Assembly: GCA_945859605.1 (NCBI GenBank)
Contig: OX243812.1
Coordinates: 46,637,657 to 46,701,656 of the forward strand
Reading direction: 5' to 3'
DNA: 64,000 bases
Source: Lumbricus rubellus
Lineage: Eukaryota; Annelida; Clitellata; Crassiclitellata; Lumbricidae
Shown here: in pieces, positions 30,925-42,554 of the stretch
Numbering within the stretch: the first letter of the stretch is position 1
Layout of the letters: every line of letters starts with the position of its first letter
The notes under the pieces: generated by a model
Seen by the model: the letters and a program-made list of their open reading frames with translations, nothing else
Told to the model about the DNA's origin: nothing
Database searches by the model: none
Program-made: the position numbers and the translations under genes

Positions 30925-33900
30925 GTAAGTACGGCAACAACGTGTTGTTTTTGCATGCTATTTATTTGCACGTTGAAGCGAGGGCCACGCCAGCTGTTGC
31001 GCCTGCCACCGTCCACCACGCCGACGACGACGTCGATTGTAAATTTGTAACACTGCTTTTATCCGAATAGGTCTACCAGTTGCACCTTTTCGCAAATCTG
31101 AGGGTACTCTGAAAGGCCACGGCCGGTTCTTGACTCCGGTTTTTGATCCGAGACTATCGCTTTCGTTTGATTGAGCGAGCGCTTGTGAATAAGCTCTGTC
31201 CCTTGACTGCTTTTTGTGAGAGCTGTAGAAGTCTCGAGCTAGGACGACCATTGCTCAAACTCGATCCTTTGAGCCATCATTAATTTATAGAATGCTCTTC
31301 ACTCCGTTCTGCATGGGAGCATGTGACTGTTTTTGTAGATTGTTGTCTACATATCTATCTTCTTAAGACCTGTCTGTTCTGTTAGTAGTTAAGATTTATG
31401 TCTTGTGTAATTTACGTTCTTGTGAATTATTTAAATTGTTCAAATGTACACTGTTACCGGTTGTGGTCTGTCAATCGTATTGTTTCAATAAAGAAAATAT
31501 TATTATTTCTTCTCTGAGCTCTTGCTATGGGAGCGCTACTGAACGGCCATGGCTGTGAACGGCGCTATGGCTGTTATTAATTACATTACAATAGATATCA
31601 GTCGAAGGTAACTGTAGATTTTATATAATAGAAGTTCAGGGTAATCTATCATTTATTAGTCGCCATTGCAAGGTTTAGTGTTGGCAGGTTGGATTGACGA
31701 AGTGAATTATCCCTAAATAGAAGCCAGATTGATGAAAATAATATTTACTTAAATAGAAGTAGGGTTGATGAAAAAGACCTTGCTTACAAGGAGCTGGATT
31801 GATGATTTTTAAAAAAATTAATGGAAGTTGGATTGATAAAAAATAATTGTTGCTCAAATAAAAGTTGGATGGATGAAATAAATTCTTGCTTAAATGGAAG
31901 CTGGATTGATAAAATGATTCGTGCCGAAGAAGTTGTCTTGACGAGGTGGGTGCATAATTTAGAACGCGAAAACGATAGATTACCGACGTTCATTTTGCCT
32001 CAGATTGAAGCCGCTGCCCATGAATCTATGGGTAAAATCCATAGTTGTTTAAACAAGGAGTGCATGAAGATTGTGCAGAAAGCATCTTGCCCATTAGGTC
32101 ACAGAGATTCACATGTCAGATCTATGTGAGTTAATTACATTAGAGAGTAAAAGTGTGCTATTCTGTGTTGTGGACCTTTACATATTTATTTGCTTACTTG
32201 TTCACCCTTAATGAGCAACTTTTTGTCATGATGTGAAGGTTTTCAACAGTGGATTACGAAGTCCACTGAGTACTTATCCAAATGATCAATTCAAGGAAAG
32301 TGCATGGCCTCAAGGTTTTGGACAGCTGACGAAGGTATTTAGCAAGCTCAATATTTAGATTATGATTTGCCTATTTTGATATTTTATTATGTTTTGTGTG
32401 AGATCCTGTAACAAATTTGATCCTTTCTCTCTATATGCATTTGTCTTTCACAGGAGTATTGGTTTCTAGCATTTCTTCTTTCTACTAGTTCATAAATAGT
32501 GAGTGATATCAGAGAATATGGTAAAAAATTGTGAATTAAAGAATCTCATTGAACATTGTGAGGTTGGCGCACATGCCTTTGGACTGTATTTTAATTGTGC
32601 ACATAAAAGTCTGTTTAATTACATCTGCTATTATCTATAGTAACGACAATGAGTATACAATGACAAAAATTAAACAATGATGGCCTCAGAATTTCTGACT
32701 CTGTTGGCGACTTTTTTGCTGCTGTTTTGTGGCAGAGTGCAATTTCTGGTTGGCAACAATGGAAGAGGAAAATTGTACACTATATGGCACCTTGTGGGCA
32801 GTGGCAAAATATTTGGGTTAAATTTGTCATCAATGTTAGTTAATTAGTTTGAACCAGTTTGACTAACTTTCCTAAATCATTGCAAGAAAAAAATGAGAAG
32901 TCTTAAATTTTTAAAGTTCCTTCCAAAAAAGAAACAATGATATTCAGGTAACTCATTACTGTCAGTAATTGTAATTTTATATTTAAAATATTGTGCTGTA
33001 TATTTCTTAGATATGCAAACATACATATATGTTAAAAAGGAATGAGGGATGTGATGTTTATTTCAGAAAGGAATAGAGGCAGAGTATGAGCTGGGTCAGT
33101 TCCTACGTCAGAGATACAATGGATATTTGAACGAGACATACGTTGCACAAGAGATCTACGTCCAGAGCCTTGATACTGACCGATCTCTCATGAGTGCCTA
33201 CTCTTTGCTTGCTGGACTTTACCCTCCAGTGGATAAGTGGAATCCGGACATACTCTGGCAACCCATTCCAGTTCATACTAGACCAGCTGACCACGATCCG
33301 GTTGGTAGACGCTCATTTATCCCTTAAGTATGTCGGGACGTGATTGATTAGTTTGTGTAATTTTAGTGAATTTAATTTAGATTGAATTAATGTAGATTTG
33401 ATTATTATAAAATAATATTTATCATTGGATGAACAGTATGGTTTCTATATTTTAGTTGCTGTTTATATGCTTTTAAATTATGTTTTCTTTAAATATTGCA
33501 AATAAATGTTAATAAAATTCTTATTGAAATTTGAGCTCAGAGTGCGAGCTCAACACTGTGTTTTGGCTGTTGCTATTGTAAGCAGTTTATGACATGAGGA
33601 TGATGGGCCTTGATAAAGAGTGATTTTTTATCCATTGCAGTTTTTGTCAGCTTGTCCAGCTCTGGATGTTCTTTGGAATGAGACGTTAAACAGTCCAAAA
33701 GTCCAGAGCTACTTTGAGCAGAAAAAAGTTAGTTGGAACATATGATTTTTTCAGATACGCTGTAACGATTTGCTCAGATTCAGAACAGTTGGTATATAGT
33801 TTCATCAGTTCATATTCATTGTGTTGGATCTTATCATTATTCAATGTGAGATTGCATGAATCAGTCCATATCGCTAGATGCTCGATCTCGGATTTTGACC

Positions 33901-36900
33901 GTCCAGCGATTTGCGGCAGGTATCAAAAGATGACTTATCATTTGCGTACATGATTCTTGCCTGGGTGCCTTACTCTTGGCTTAGAAATTGAGTTGACATT
34001 ATCTAGTTGAAGTGGCCTAAACTTGAACCATGCAAAATTCTTGGGTTAATTTCGACAGCAGCCTTTGAACTTGGTTCTCTGCTGTCTTTTAACAACTTAA
34101 CTGTTTTGATTTTTAATTAGCAAATTTCTATTTTTCCAATGGATAAGTCTCTGAAAAGTGTTAGTTTAATTTCATACAGACGTTCAAGGTAACTGTAGAG
34201 GCTCTGATTGGCACCAATGTCAGCAATGTCTTTGATCTCGAGTATGTCTTCGATGCTGTGGCCTGTGAGGTAATTAATTGGAGTATCATCAATTATTATA
34301 TTTTTACTCATGATTATTCCCAATTTTAAGCATAGCTGCTTTTATGAATTTTTATATTTTAATATCTTGCAGCTATTGCATTAATGAGCTTTTAGTTCTG
34401 ACTTTTCATGAAATTTGATTACCAAACAGAATCTTCTCACACAACTCTGATAAAGAAATCTGATATAACTACCATATTTGAAATTATTATAAGATTGCGA
34501 ACATAACTTTGAACCTGTGTAAATTATATGTAATAATTTTCTGGTTTCAAACGAGAAACTTCTCAGGATCGTCATCATATTGCAATATGAAAATTTGAAT
34601 TTGCGTTCGGTTTTATTTTAGAAATAACTGGTGCCATGATTAAGTTTCTTGTTTGGAATGAAAATGTCTTTATCTGTCAGCATTATATTTCCACATCGAT
34701 TCTTTTATAAATCTGATGTTAAATTGTGGTTTTTCTATAGAAAGAGCATGAGATGGCTGTGCCTGAGTGGGCATTAAACTTATCTTCTGTGTTTTTGGAT
34801 GAAATTTATCCATATTATCAAATGATTTACCACAACAGAACAGAAGCAAAGCGACTGATCAGTGGACGTAAGCAATTTTATTACAAATTATTATTTATTA
34901 AGATTAATCATTCTATTAATTTTATTACACACAGCTCAAACTTTCCGAGTTGTTGCTGTTGAATGATCTCTTATATCTGTCATCTCAGTTTCAAACGAGG
35001 TCTAATTTTTTTCTCTCTTATAACGAACAACGTTTGCATTGATCCCTCTTGGTCCGAGATAAACTCTCATCTATATCTTATGCACAGTTTTAAAAATTGT
35101 TTCTAATATAAGTCAATTCTTTAAAGTAAATGGATTAAGCAGCAACAGTTCATTATATATCCAAGGTTTGGAATATCTGGAGTATCTGCATCAAGCTTGA
35201 AGTATGTGGCAGAAATGCTTATGTTGATGACAATGACGTCGGGGATTTCAATATTTTATATGCAGCTTCATGTATAAGAAGTTATTCTTTTAGAGTTGTT
35301 CATTTGTTATATAAATTCCATAGATAGATTTATAGATAAATGTATTCTAATGGATTAGAATGTTGTTCAAATTATTGAATTTTATTTTATCATTATTGCT
35401 TTTCAAATGCTTAGTGTTATTAATAGTTGCGCTATCATTGTTACGTAAACCTTTTGTTTTCAGAGTTGGTGAATGAGATTGTTAAATTCTTCAATCTAAG
35501 ACACCAGGAGTTACTCAATCCTCGCCTAAAAGCCTATTTCTTGTCGGCTGTAAGTTAACGAAATCTTTCATCATGTCTATTCTGATTTAAGAAGATCATC
35601 TAAGAATTGCTTGTTTTCTTATGGTTTCTTCTGTATGCTTTGTCGTATTTGTGCAAAGCTAGCAATGTCAGCAAATTTACTCTTTGAAATGTAATTTTTT
35701 TGAAGTAATTGCTGGTAGTGGAGCCAATAATAAGTTGAGGAATATGCTTCCAGGAATACAATGAAACTCCATTAAAACGAGGCAAATGGAAGATATGTTA
35801 TCGGAACGAGGTGTTACGCAATAAGCTTACGCATGCACAGCTTAATGAGTCTACCATCTAGCTATTGCGGTAATATTAATGTATTGTTACCTTTGTAGTC
35901 ACCAAATGTGAAACATCATTCGCTAAATTATCTTTGCTATGCTAAGTACAATAACCCGTTTTTTTTAGAAAAAGGTTACTTCAAATGGCCAAACGATAGT
36001 GATAAAAAGAAATGCCAAGAAATAAATATAAAACCTAAACTGAAGAAATTTGGTATGAGTACAGTTCCATAATGGTTTTCATTTCCAATATATTTGGCCT
36101 CTGCTTGGCTGCTCTCTCACCACACTGGTGAAGGACATTGTTCCTAAATGACCAGGTTGTTGAGTCCAGCATGACATCTCTAGTCATAATAAATTTGTTT
36201 TTATAATGTCTTGCTGATGGCATATGTACTCCCATGCAAAAAACTTACTACTTCTGCTACTTGAATTCCAGGATGACAGATTGATTCGGTCGTTACTGAG
36301 TGGTCTTGATGTGTACAACTTTGCAATGATTCCATTCTCAACGACTGTCATGTTGGAGCTGAAATATCGCAAAGATCTCGGTTTTTTTGTGAGCATTCAT
36401 CTCAAGAACAGCACTCAGGATCCTTTTCTACTTACTATGCCAGGTAGGGCGACTTGCTTGGGACTAAGTTGAACCCAGTTGTCGAATTAACAAATAGCAA
36501 CTACTTGTAATGCTGTAATTGTTGGTGCTGGAGCCCATTGGTCACCCAAAATGGACGAAGGTCTTGCTAAAACTGGGTTTCCATATTTTAGATACATTTC
36601 AGACAGCCTTATTAGTATTAAGTGATGCAATTTGCATTAAGTGATGTTAAATTAGTTGTGAACAGGAATTTAACATGTGGTTTAACCCCTTTACCGTGAT
36701 CCCCGAGTTAACTCGTCCAATTTTTACTAAAATTTTTTATTACACGGTAAACGGGTTAAGTGCTGGCCTTTTAATACAAAGGTGCATGATTTTGAACCTC
36801 TGCTAAAATGATCACTGTCTTTTTGTGGTACAACCTGCAAAAGAGAAAGTGCAGGACTGTATGTCCAAACTGAAAACTGGTATGTAACAGGCAGCTTCAA

Positions 36901-38554
36901 CTGACTGATAAGTAGTCATGTTTGTATGGATGTTATATTACCAGAGAATACGGTTGATTCAAACTCACTTATGTAGAATGAACTGCGGACTACAAATCAA
37001 TTTCCTTTCTGTATATTTTTTCTCATTTCGCTTTTGCGTATATTTTTAACTTATCAACATAGAAGAGATTTAAAGTTCTAACATGACGTAAGTAAAAATA
37101 ACTATTTGAGTTTAGCATTTTTTGGACTTGTAAGCAATTTCACAATTGTTCTTTCATTGCGTTTCAATCTCTAATGAGGTCAGTTGTATTGGAATTGTTT
37201 GATTTTCAGACTGTGATAGCAACTGTCCTCTTGATGCGTTCTTCAATCTCACGAAAGACATCATTCCAAACAACTGGAACATGGAATGCTACCAGTTCAG
37301 CAGCGTCACTTTTGTCAAGAGTAAGCAGTTGTTGTAGACATGAACTGCATTTATTGATTTATTAGCAAAGAGCTTAGTCAAGAACAGATCATCAAAGCTG
37401 GTCCTAGTATCTCTCAGACTCACATACATTACAGTGTACGATGCTTAGAACATAAGAAACTGTGTAAAAATTTTACGTATCAGTAGTATCCAACTTATTT
37501 GCCTACATCACAGCATAGGATATTTTGAACATAAAAAACTCTATAAAGACTATCCTCTGTTTTCAAGAGTATGTGCATAATAATTAAACGAAATATCACA
37601 TTTGGAGATAGTGCTCTGTAGCTTCTGATTAGCTACTCCAGCTTTTCTTCTAGGCTTTTCATTAATTCTCACAAATTAAATCTTGAAGACTTAATTGTCA
37701 CCATCTTATGATGTATGAATTGCATAATTGAGCACATGAGCCACTTGATATTGATGAAACAACGCTGGTAGGTATGTGAATTAAACATCATTGAGCTTGA
37801 TAGTACAGTACCTGGGTGGATGACCAATGACCAGACCTAGCACCTAATGCTCATACATTTTTAAAAAAACTGTGTCTTTAATTGGATATCTGTTGTCCAA
37901 CTATTGGACGATGGTCGTCGGCCATGTTAGTTAATGATCTTGCGCCTTAGTTTTTTAAAATTGTTCTGTTTGAAGCTAAACTGGCTCACTAATTTCTGTG
38001 CATTTTCTGTGCTTGCTGTCTGAATTTGTGTTTGACTGTTATTGTTTTTCCTTCTGAATTTGTGTGTGTTTCGACAACAGCTCCTTTTCATTTGACCTTC
38101 TCCTTTGACTTTGCCATGAACGGAGTCATTATTTGCAACTTGCACAGGATACCTGAGTGCAGTTAGGCAACTGGTATAACAAAGAATATACTGGAGAATA
38201 TACTTATTCACTTACTTTTCTGACGACAGAGATTTTAGGACAAATGGGCCTTTGTTTGCAATACAAAAGCGAGATACAGTGTAGTAATATAATGTTGTTC
38301 AATGTACTGAATGAAGAATAGAGACTGTTGTTGTGTGTTTTGCAGTTGCACGTTCTATGCTCATCACAACTGTCAGCGTCGTCTGTGTCCTCACGATTCT
38401 CATCTGTATCTGTGCCATCTGCTGCCGCAAGAAGTTCCGGAAGCGTGTTCCGAGGAAGTACGCCGTGATGCGTACGGAGCGCACCAATGCCTTTCCGGAA
38501 GAGATGCCGATGATGTCAAATACGTCTGTTGCCTCTTCAGATCTTGAAGACTAA
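30817..38554 (+). CDS. Histidine acid phosphatase-like type I membrane protein, predicted pseudophosphatase (10 exons, 439 aa)
   Basis: Related to lysosomal/prostatic acid phosphatases (ACP2, ACPP), which dephosphorylate monoesters via a phosphohistidine. Layout: signal peptide about 1-26 (hydrophobic core SLSFLVMLLLSSA), luminal domain about 30-370 with WPQGFGQLTKKG, YVQSLDTDRSLMSA, WQPIPVHT and LDVYN, one membrane segment about 375-396, and basic tail KKFRKRVPRKYAVM with a YxxM sorting motif (Y409). Length 439 against about 423 in ACP2. The nucleophile motif RHGxRxP reads N39-S40-G41-L-R43-S-P45, and the HD motif reads D277-D278. R43 and R107 are kept. All junctions are in phase with GT-AG sites, so it is not a broken gene. 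It is likely glycosylated (sites such as NET, NVS, NLS, NRT, NST). Function is unknown; catalysis by the family mechanism is unlikely. Confidence 0.93.
31440..31510 (+). repeat. Possible LINE 3' tail
   Basis: GTTTCAATAAAGAAAATATT then ATTATTT resembles the 3' end of a non-LTR element with a short ATT tail. No coding part is recognised upstream. Located in ACP intron 1. Confidence 0.3.
31684..31920. repeat. Degenerate minisatellite, about 36-bp unit, 6-7 copies
   Basis: Units share GAAG(C/T)TGGATTGATGAAA plus an AT-rich spacer with TTGCTTAAAT. Starts fall roughly every 34-38 bases from 31684. Located in ACP intron 1. Confidence 0.75.
32239..32334 (+). CDS. ACP-like exon 2 (active-site exon with NSG)
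   Basis: Residues 37-68: VFNSGLRSPLSTYPNDQFKE then SAWPQGFGQLTK. Acceptor gtgaag, donor gtattt. A later AG (tttcaacag) would shift the frame and run into TGA, so the upstream site is required; spacing from LRF to xxG then equals ACP2 exactly. Confidence 0.88.
33067..33300 (+). CDS. ACP-like exon 3
   Basis: Residues 69-146, KGIEAEYELGQFLRQRYNGY through DTDRSLMSAYSLLAGLYPPV and WQPIPVHTRPADHDP. Acceptor tttcag, donor gttggt. Confidence 0.96.
33641..33727 (+). CDS. ACP-like exon 4
   Basis: Residues 147-175, FLSACPALDVLWNETLNSPK then VQSYFEQKK. Acceptor ttgcag, donor gttagt. Confidence 0.93.
34180..34269 (+). CDS. ACP-like exon 5
   Basis: Residues 176-205, TFKVTVEALIGTNVSNVFDL then EYVFDAVACE. 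Acceptor atacag, donor gtaatt. Confidence 0.92.
34741..34867 (+). CDS. ACP-like exon 6
   Basis: Residues 206-248, KEHEMAVPEWALNLSSVFLD through YHNRTEAKRLISG. Acceptor ctatag, donor gtaagc. Confidence 0.94.
35464..35549 (+). CDS. ACP-like exon 7
   Basis: Residues 248-276, LVNEIVKFFNLRHQELLNPR then LKAYFLSA. Acceptor ttttcag, donor gtaagt. It ends just before the HD-equivalent motif. Confidence 0.93.
36272..36443 (+). CDS. ACP-like exon 8 (DD in place of HD)
   Basis: Residues 277-334, DDRLIRSLLSGLDVYNFAMI through FFVSIHLKNSTQDPFLLTMP. ACP2 has SAHDTTL where this gene has SADDRLI. Acceptor ttccag, donor gtaggg. Confidence 0.93.
36686..36755. mobile_element. 70-bp TTAA miniature element
   Basis: TTAA at 36682-36685 and 36756-36759. 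Ends CCCCTTTACCGTG and CACGGTAAACGGG form an imperfect inverted repeat. It is related in style, not in sequence, to the 63-bp elements in CAND1. Located in ACP intron 8. Confidence 0.7.
37210..37320 (+). CDS. ACP-like exon 9
   Basis: Residues 334-371, CDSNCPLDAFFNLTKDIIPN then NWNMECYQFSSVTFVK, matching the CPxxCPLxxFxxLT block of ACP2. Acceptor tttcag, donor gtaagc. Confidence 0.94.
38346..38554 (+). CDS. ACP-like exon 10 (membrane segment and tail)
   Basis: Residues 371-439: membrane span MLITTVSVVCVLTILICICA, stop-transfer RKKFRKR, YAVM motif, and acidic Ser-rich end SNTSVASSDLED, stop TAA. Acceptor ttgcag. Confidence 0.95.
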
Positions 38555-38644
38555 ATATTCACAGGCTGAATCCATCCGTATTTATGAGGTAGATGTTGTG
38601 CTAAAGAAAGATTCTTATGACTAAGATTCCATCTTGACAGCTGT

Positions 38645-38650
38645 AATAAA
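38645..38650 (+). terminator. ACP-like gene poly(A) signal candidate
   Basis: AATAAA 91 bases after the stop codon. Later hexamers at 40655 and 41604 could be alternative sites. Confidence 0.5.
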
Positions 38651-41600
38651 TATATGCACAACACTGGTTATTGGTTTTGGTATTTGTCCGAAGTTGCCTA
38701 AGCTGGTTCTTCTGACATTACCTTCAAACTCGACACTAAAATTGCTTAAACAGACTATTGTACTCTGCCTTTTACAATCTGTGACATTCCTAGACATCTA
38801 GCCTTGTTGGCTTATATGTTTAACCAATTTCTGCTCTGCAATAGTCCCCTGTTTTTACCTTGATATAACTCCGTCTTCTGCTTATTGTTCCAAGGCATTT
38901 TGGAAACTTTGAGCTCCTCGTTATCCTATAGTCATCCTCTGTTTGATCACTTTTTTCTTACACTAAGTTGTCTCTAATCTTTTTCGTGTTCTTATTCCTT
39001 TAGTTCTCATATTGGCATACAATTTCTCATTTTAGACTAAGCAAATCCTTCTAACCAATTCAGACAGATTATTATGGTGGCATGTTTGGTTGTCAACAGT
39101 TACACAAGGCCTTGGCAAAGCATGACATTGGCTCACTGTTTTATCAACAGCTAACTTCAGATTTCACAAAATACTGTAGCTTCTTTCCATGATTGTTTCT
39201 CATGATTGTTTCTGGATGGATAGTCTTGTTTCTTTTTATGGAACTCTTTTCAGATGTTTGCATTTATGTCTCGCATCGCTTTCACAGTCTGTAGCTGTGC
39301 TGTTCATCTGAACTTTTTCTACAAGAAAGTTGTACAGAATGCCGGAACAGAAAGTCTTATCCTAGTTTTGCTTATCAGAGATAGGCTTAGCTTAAGCATA
39401 TATTTTGCCTGTCATGCTTGAATTAGCTTAGGCATATAGGTTTAGTTTATACATTACCGGTAATTTGTAATTTATTTATTCAGTAATAAATTAATTAGGC
39501 TTGCCAGAGTTAACGCACTGAGTTCCGAGTCAGTTGAGCTATAATTACCATTTTTATATTGTTTCGTGCTGAGCGTGTTCTTCTAGTCTTCTCAGATCTA
39601 TTTTTGTGGTTTATGGATGTAGAAAGTGTAACAGTGATTTATGTGCTGATTGGAAGTTTTCGAACTTAAGTTATTCCGCATTTATTGTGATGGTTGTATG
39701 GTATATGTTATGTTACCATGGTGTACATTTAGTATTTATATTGCTTTTATCTAAGGATTTGGTAAACTAGCATTTATCACCAGTCATCTGATTATCAGCA
39801 TTGTGTTGTGACATTTTTACTTTTACTCATTACTTTGTTACTATTTAGTGCTTCTTGGTGTTTAGAAGCTACTCTGTTAGGCCTGCAGTCTTGCAGCTCT
39901 TGTCTATTTGCCACATATTGAATTTGCATTGGACAGTTTTGGTTAGCATACCCTTAAGAATTAGAATGGCCTTGCTTATTTACTTGTTCAGCTTACAAGT
40001 ACTTTTTGAACTGTTACTGTTTTGGATGGTGATTTGTGGTTCTGCAGCCTGTAGCTGCATTAAGCCATGCAATTGTGTCAGGTCCCAGTTTCTACTATTA
40101 TAAGTGTATTTTGGTTTTTAAATTTTGAGTCTGCAAGAAATGTTTGGGTATTATCAGTGTCATTTCTATGCTGCCAAATAATAATGCAAACAGAGTCTGT
40201 TAGTTGTATAGATAAGTGAAATTTCTCTAGTCAAAGCTGGCTAGTTTATTTTTTAAAGTGTAATGATGTGATAGCAGATGCATTGTTCATTCCGTAGTCC
40301 TACCACAGAAACTTCAGTCCCAAAGTGATGGACTGAGTAGAGTTCTGGATGCATTGATCTTAGTTTCACATGTTCAATCGTTCATGCTTGAAGATTTCAT
40401 TGAATGACTGTGTGTATTCATTGGTGCTACATGCCTTGTGTTTAAGCAGAACTAGTGTTCAATCTATAAATGTGATTTGTTAAGTCATACGTCGTTGGTA
40501 TTGTATACTAGCGACTGGCTAACCACGCCTCAGATTTGCATTTTTTTAAAATTTTGCTTGCATTAGAAATGTTCAGAATTGTGTTAGTAATAATGAAAAT
40601 ATAGTGCTTCCAAGTGTTGCTGTTGTAAGTAGAGGTATTGAAAATTATCCAGAGAATAAAACATATTTTGTGACTTTATTTATAACCGAGGTGAAAAGGT
40701 TTACTCAGGATTTGCAAAGTATTGTTAGTTATAATGAATGTTCAGTAAAGTACTATTAAGCAGCCATTCATGTGCCATCCGTTATTTAAACTGTGCTATT
40801 CAAAATATCAGATGTTACTTCTTTACCCGAATGAGGTGTTTGATCAAATGCGTGGGTGTTGGTTGGTGTGGGTGGTGGTAATGATTAAAATTTACATTCT
40901 TCAGTTTTATTTTCATATGAGACTCTTGTGATTGTAGTCGCTTTAAATGAGTCTGCTGATGTTTTCTAGCGTTCAGAATTAACATTCCAAAGTGTAACAT
41001 TAACATTTTTTAGAGAGTTTATAAACACTGCTCAAATGATTTCACGTTGGAAGTAGAGCACTCCAGTTTCCATTTCCTGGTACATTAAACGTGCCTTTGG
41101 TTTGTACAACGAAATTATTCGGTTTTTCTTTTGCTTTTGGCTTAAATGAAATTATATTCGCTTACGAGTTGAGGACTGTTATATGCATCAATGTTTTTAT
41201 ATTATATATCTGTGTAAACCAGGGTTTGAAAAAGTCACAGTAGAAGCCTCAGGCATCTTCAAATTTGTTACCTAAAATATTGGCCACTCATAAGTACAGC
41301 TGTGCATAGGGCCAGCAGAAGTTAGGCCTACTGTTGAAGATTACGATATCTCAAGGTTTTGAAATGATGCTTGCAGGTATTACAAACTAAGTTATAAATC
41401 ATGGAGAACATGCCCACATTACCCAGGGTAAGGTCATAGTGTATCACTGCTTAGGTGGTTGCGTACCGGTATGTTCAAGTTCCTTTGCATAATTCATTTC
41501 TATTTCATGCACTGAATTTCTGCACATTGGATGACCAGACATTGTCTGCCTGTTGTGTTAGATGATTTTGTGGCCATGCTATTAGCAATAGCACTATAGA

Positions 41601-41934
41601 TTCAATAAACCTACTTTTTGACAAAAGAAATTACTTGTTTTTATATTTGTTTTAATATTCTCCTTTGTTGGACATCTTTCTATGCTTATAACATATCTTT
41701 GCTTATAATTCCTACAGTCTACTGATACTGGCCCTAACTGGGGTTTGTTTGCCTTTGAGCATCACAAACGAGTGTTTGTTGTGCCTTGGTCATCAAAATG
41801 TCTCCACAAATCATGGTCTCCCATAGACTTGAGCTCTGTGAGAATATCTTGAGAATTTATTCAATCCCCCTCTTGAGTCTTGGCACATACATATTGAAGA
41901 AGTCAATAAGAAATTCACTAAACGATTGACAAAT

Positions 41935-42058
41935 CCCCATCTCCATATCCCTCCCGGTCTCGATTGGCGCTACGCGCCTCGTGAGTTCGGACGCTCGATT
42001 GTCTCCCCCCAGAAACCTGAATTCCCCCACCCCCCTGGGAAGACTAGATTAAACACTA
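41935..42058 (-). repeat. C/G-run interspersed repeat, copy 1
   Basis: CTCGATTGTCTCCCCCCAGA, AACCTGAATTCCC and GACTAGATTAAACACT reappear in reverse complement at 56994-57140 inside the large element of the last NBN intron. It is probably a fragment of the same transposon family. Confidence 0.75.
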
Positions 42059-42523
42059 TCATTATATGTGACTGCATTGTATAGGCCTACAACAGCAGGC
42101 CCACCGAAGCAGGCAATAGGTAGGCCTAGTGCCGACTGGCGATGTTAGCTCACATAAATTGCAAGCGAATGCTGTCTTGGATCCAATCATCCAAATTTGA
42201 CGAGGGCTTATGTCAACAGAGGCCGTTGCCCTCGAAAAGAATTTGTTTGGCATATTACGTCACTTGGAATGCTGTTTTTCGGCAACCTTTAATCTTGATT
42301 TCGGCTGATGAACACATTAATTAGCTTTCTAATGAATATTTATGACCAGAATAAGTGAATATTCATTAATTTATGAATACTGTATTAGACGGAAGGTACA
42401 GTATGTTAGGAGCTTGCCGCACTTTGATGGTGGCAATTTGGCAAATAAAACAATTTACAAAATAATAATAAGTTCGTTGTGGATGTTTAGTCTTTTAAGC
42501 AGTTTAGTCTTTATGCGACTGAA

Positions 42524-42554
42524 ATGTGGAAATTAGTTGGCGAAAGGAAGCCAG
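42524..42554 (+). CDS. NBN: NBN exon 1
   Basis: MWKLVGERKP plus the first base of an Asp codon. Human begins MWKL. Donor gtaggt. The phase joins exon 2 exactly. Only 31 coding bases. Confidence 0.87.

Larger units (their letters stand above)
38555..42523. other. ACP 3' flank and ACP-to-NBN spacer
   Basis: AT-rich and without a recognisable coding frame. Poly(A) hexamers AATAAA at 38645-38650, 40655-40660 and 41604-41609 leave room for a long 3' UTR of the ACP-like gene. A C-rich interspersed repeat lies at 41935-42058. Upstream of NBN, TAATGAATATT and AATATTCATTA (about 42331-42370) form an inverted repeat of unknown meaning. Confidence 0.6.

Noticed and set aside
32239..32250. Alternative acceptor tttcaacag for ACP-like exon 2 that would remove the NSG residues
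   Set aside because: It shifts the frame from exon 1 into an immediate stop and breaks the spacing conserved with ACP2.
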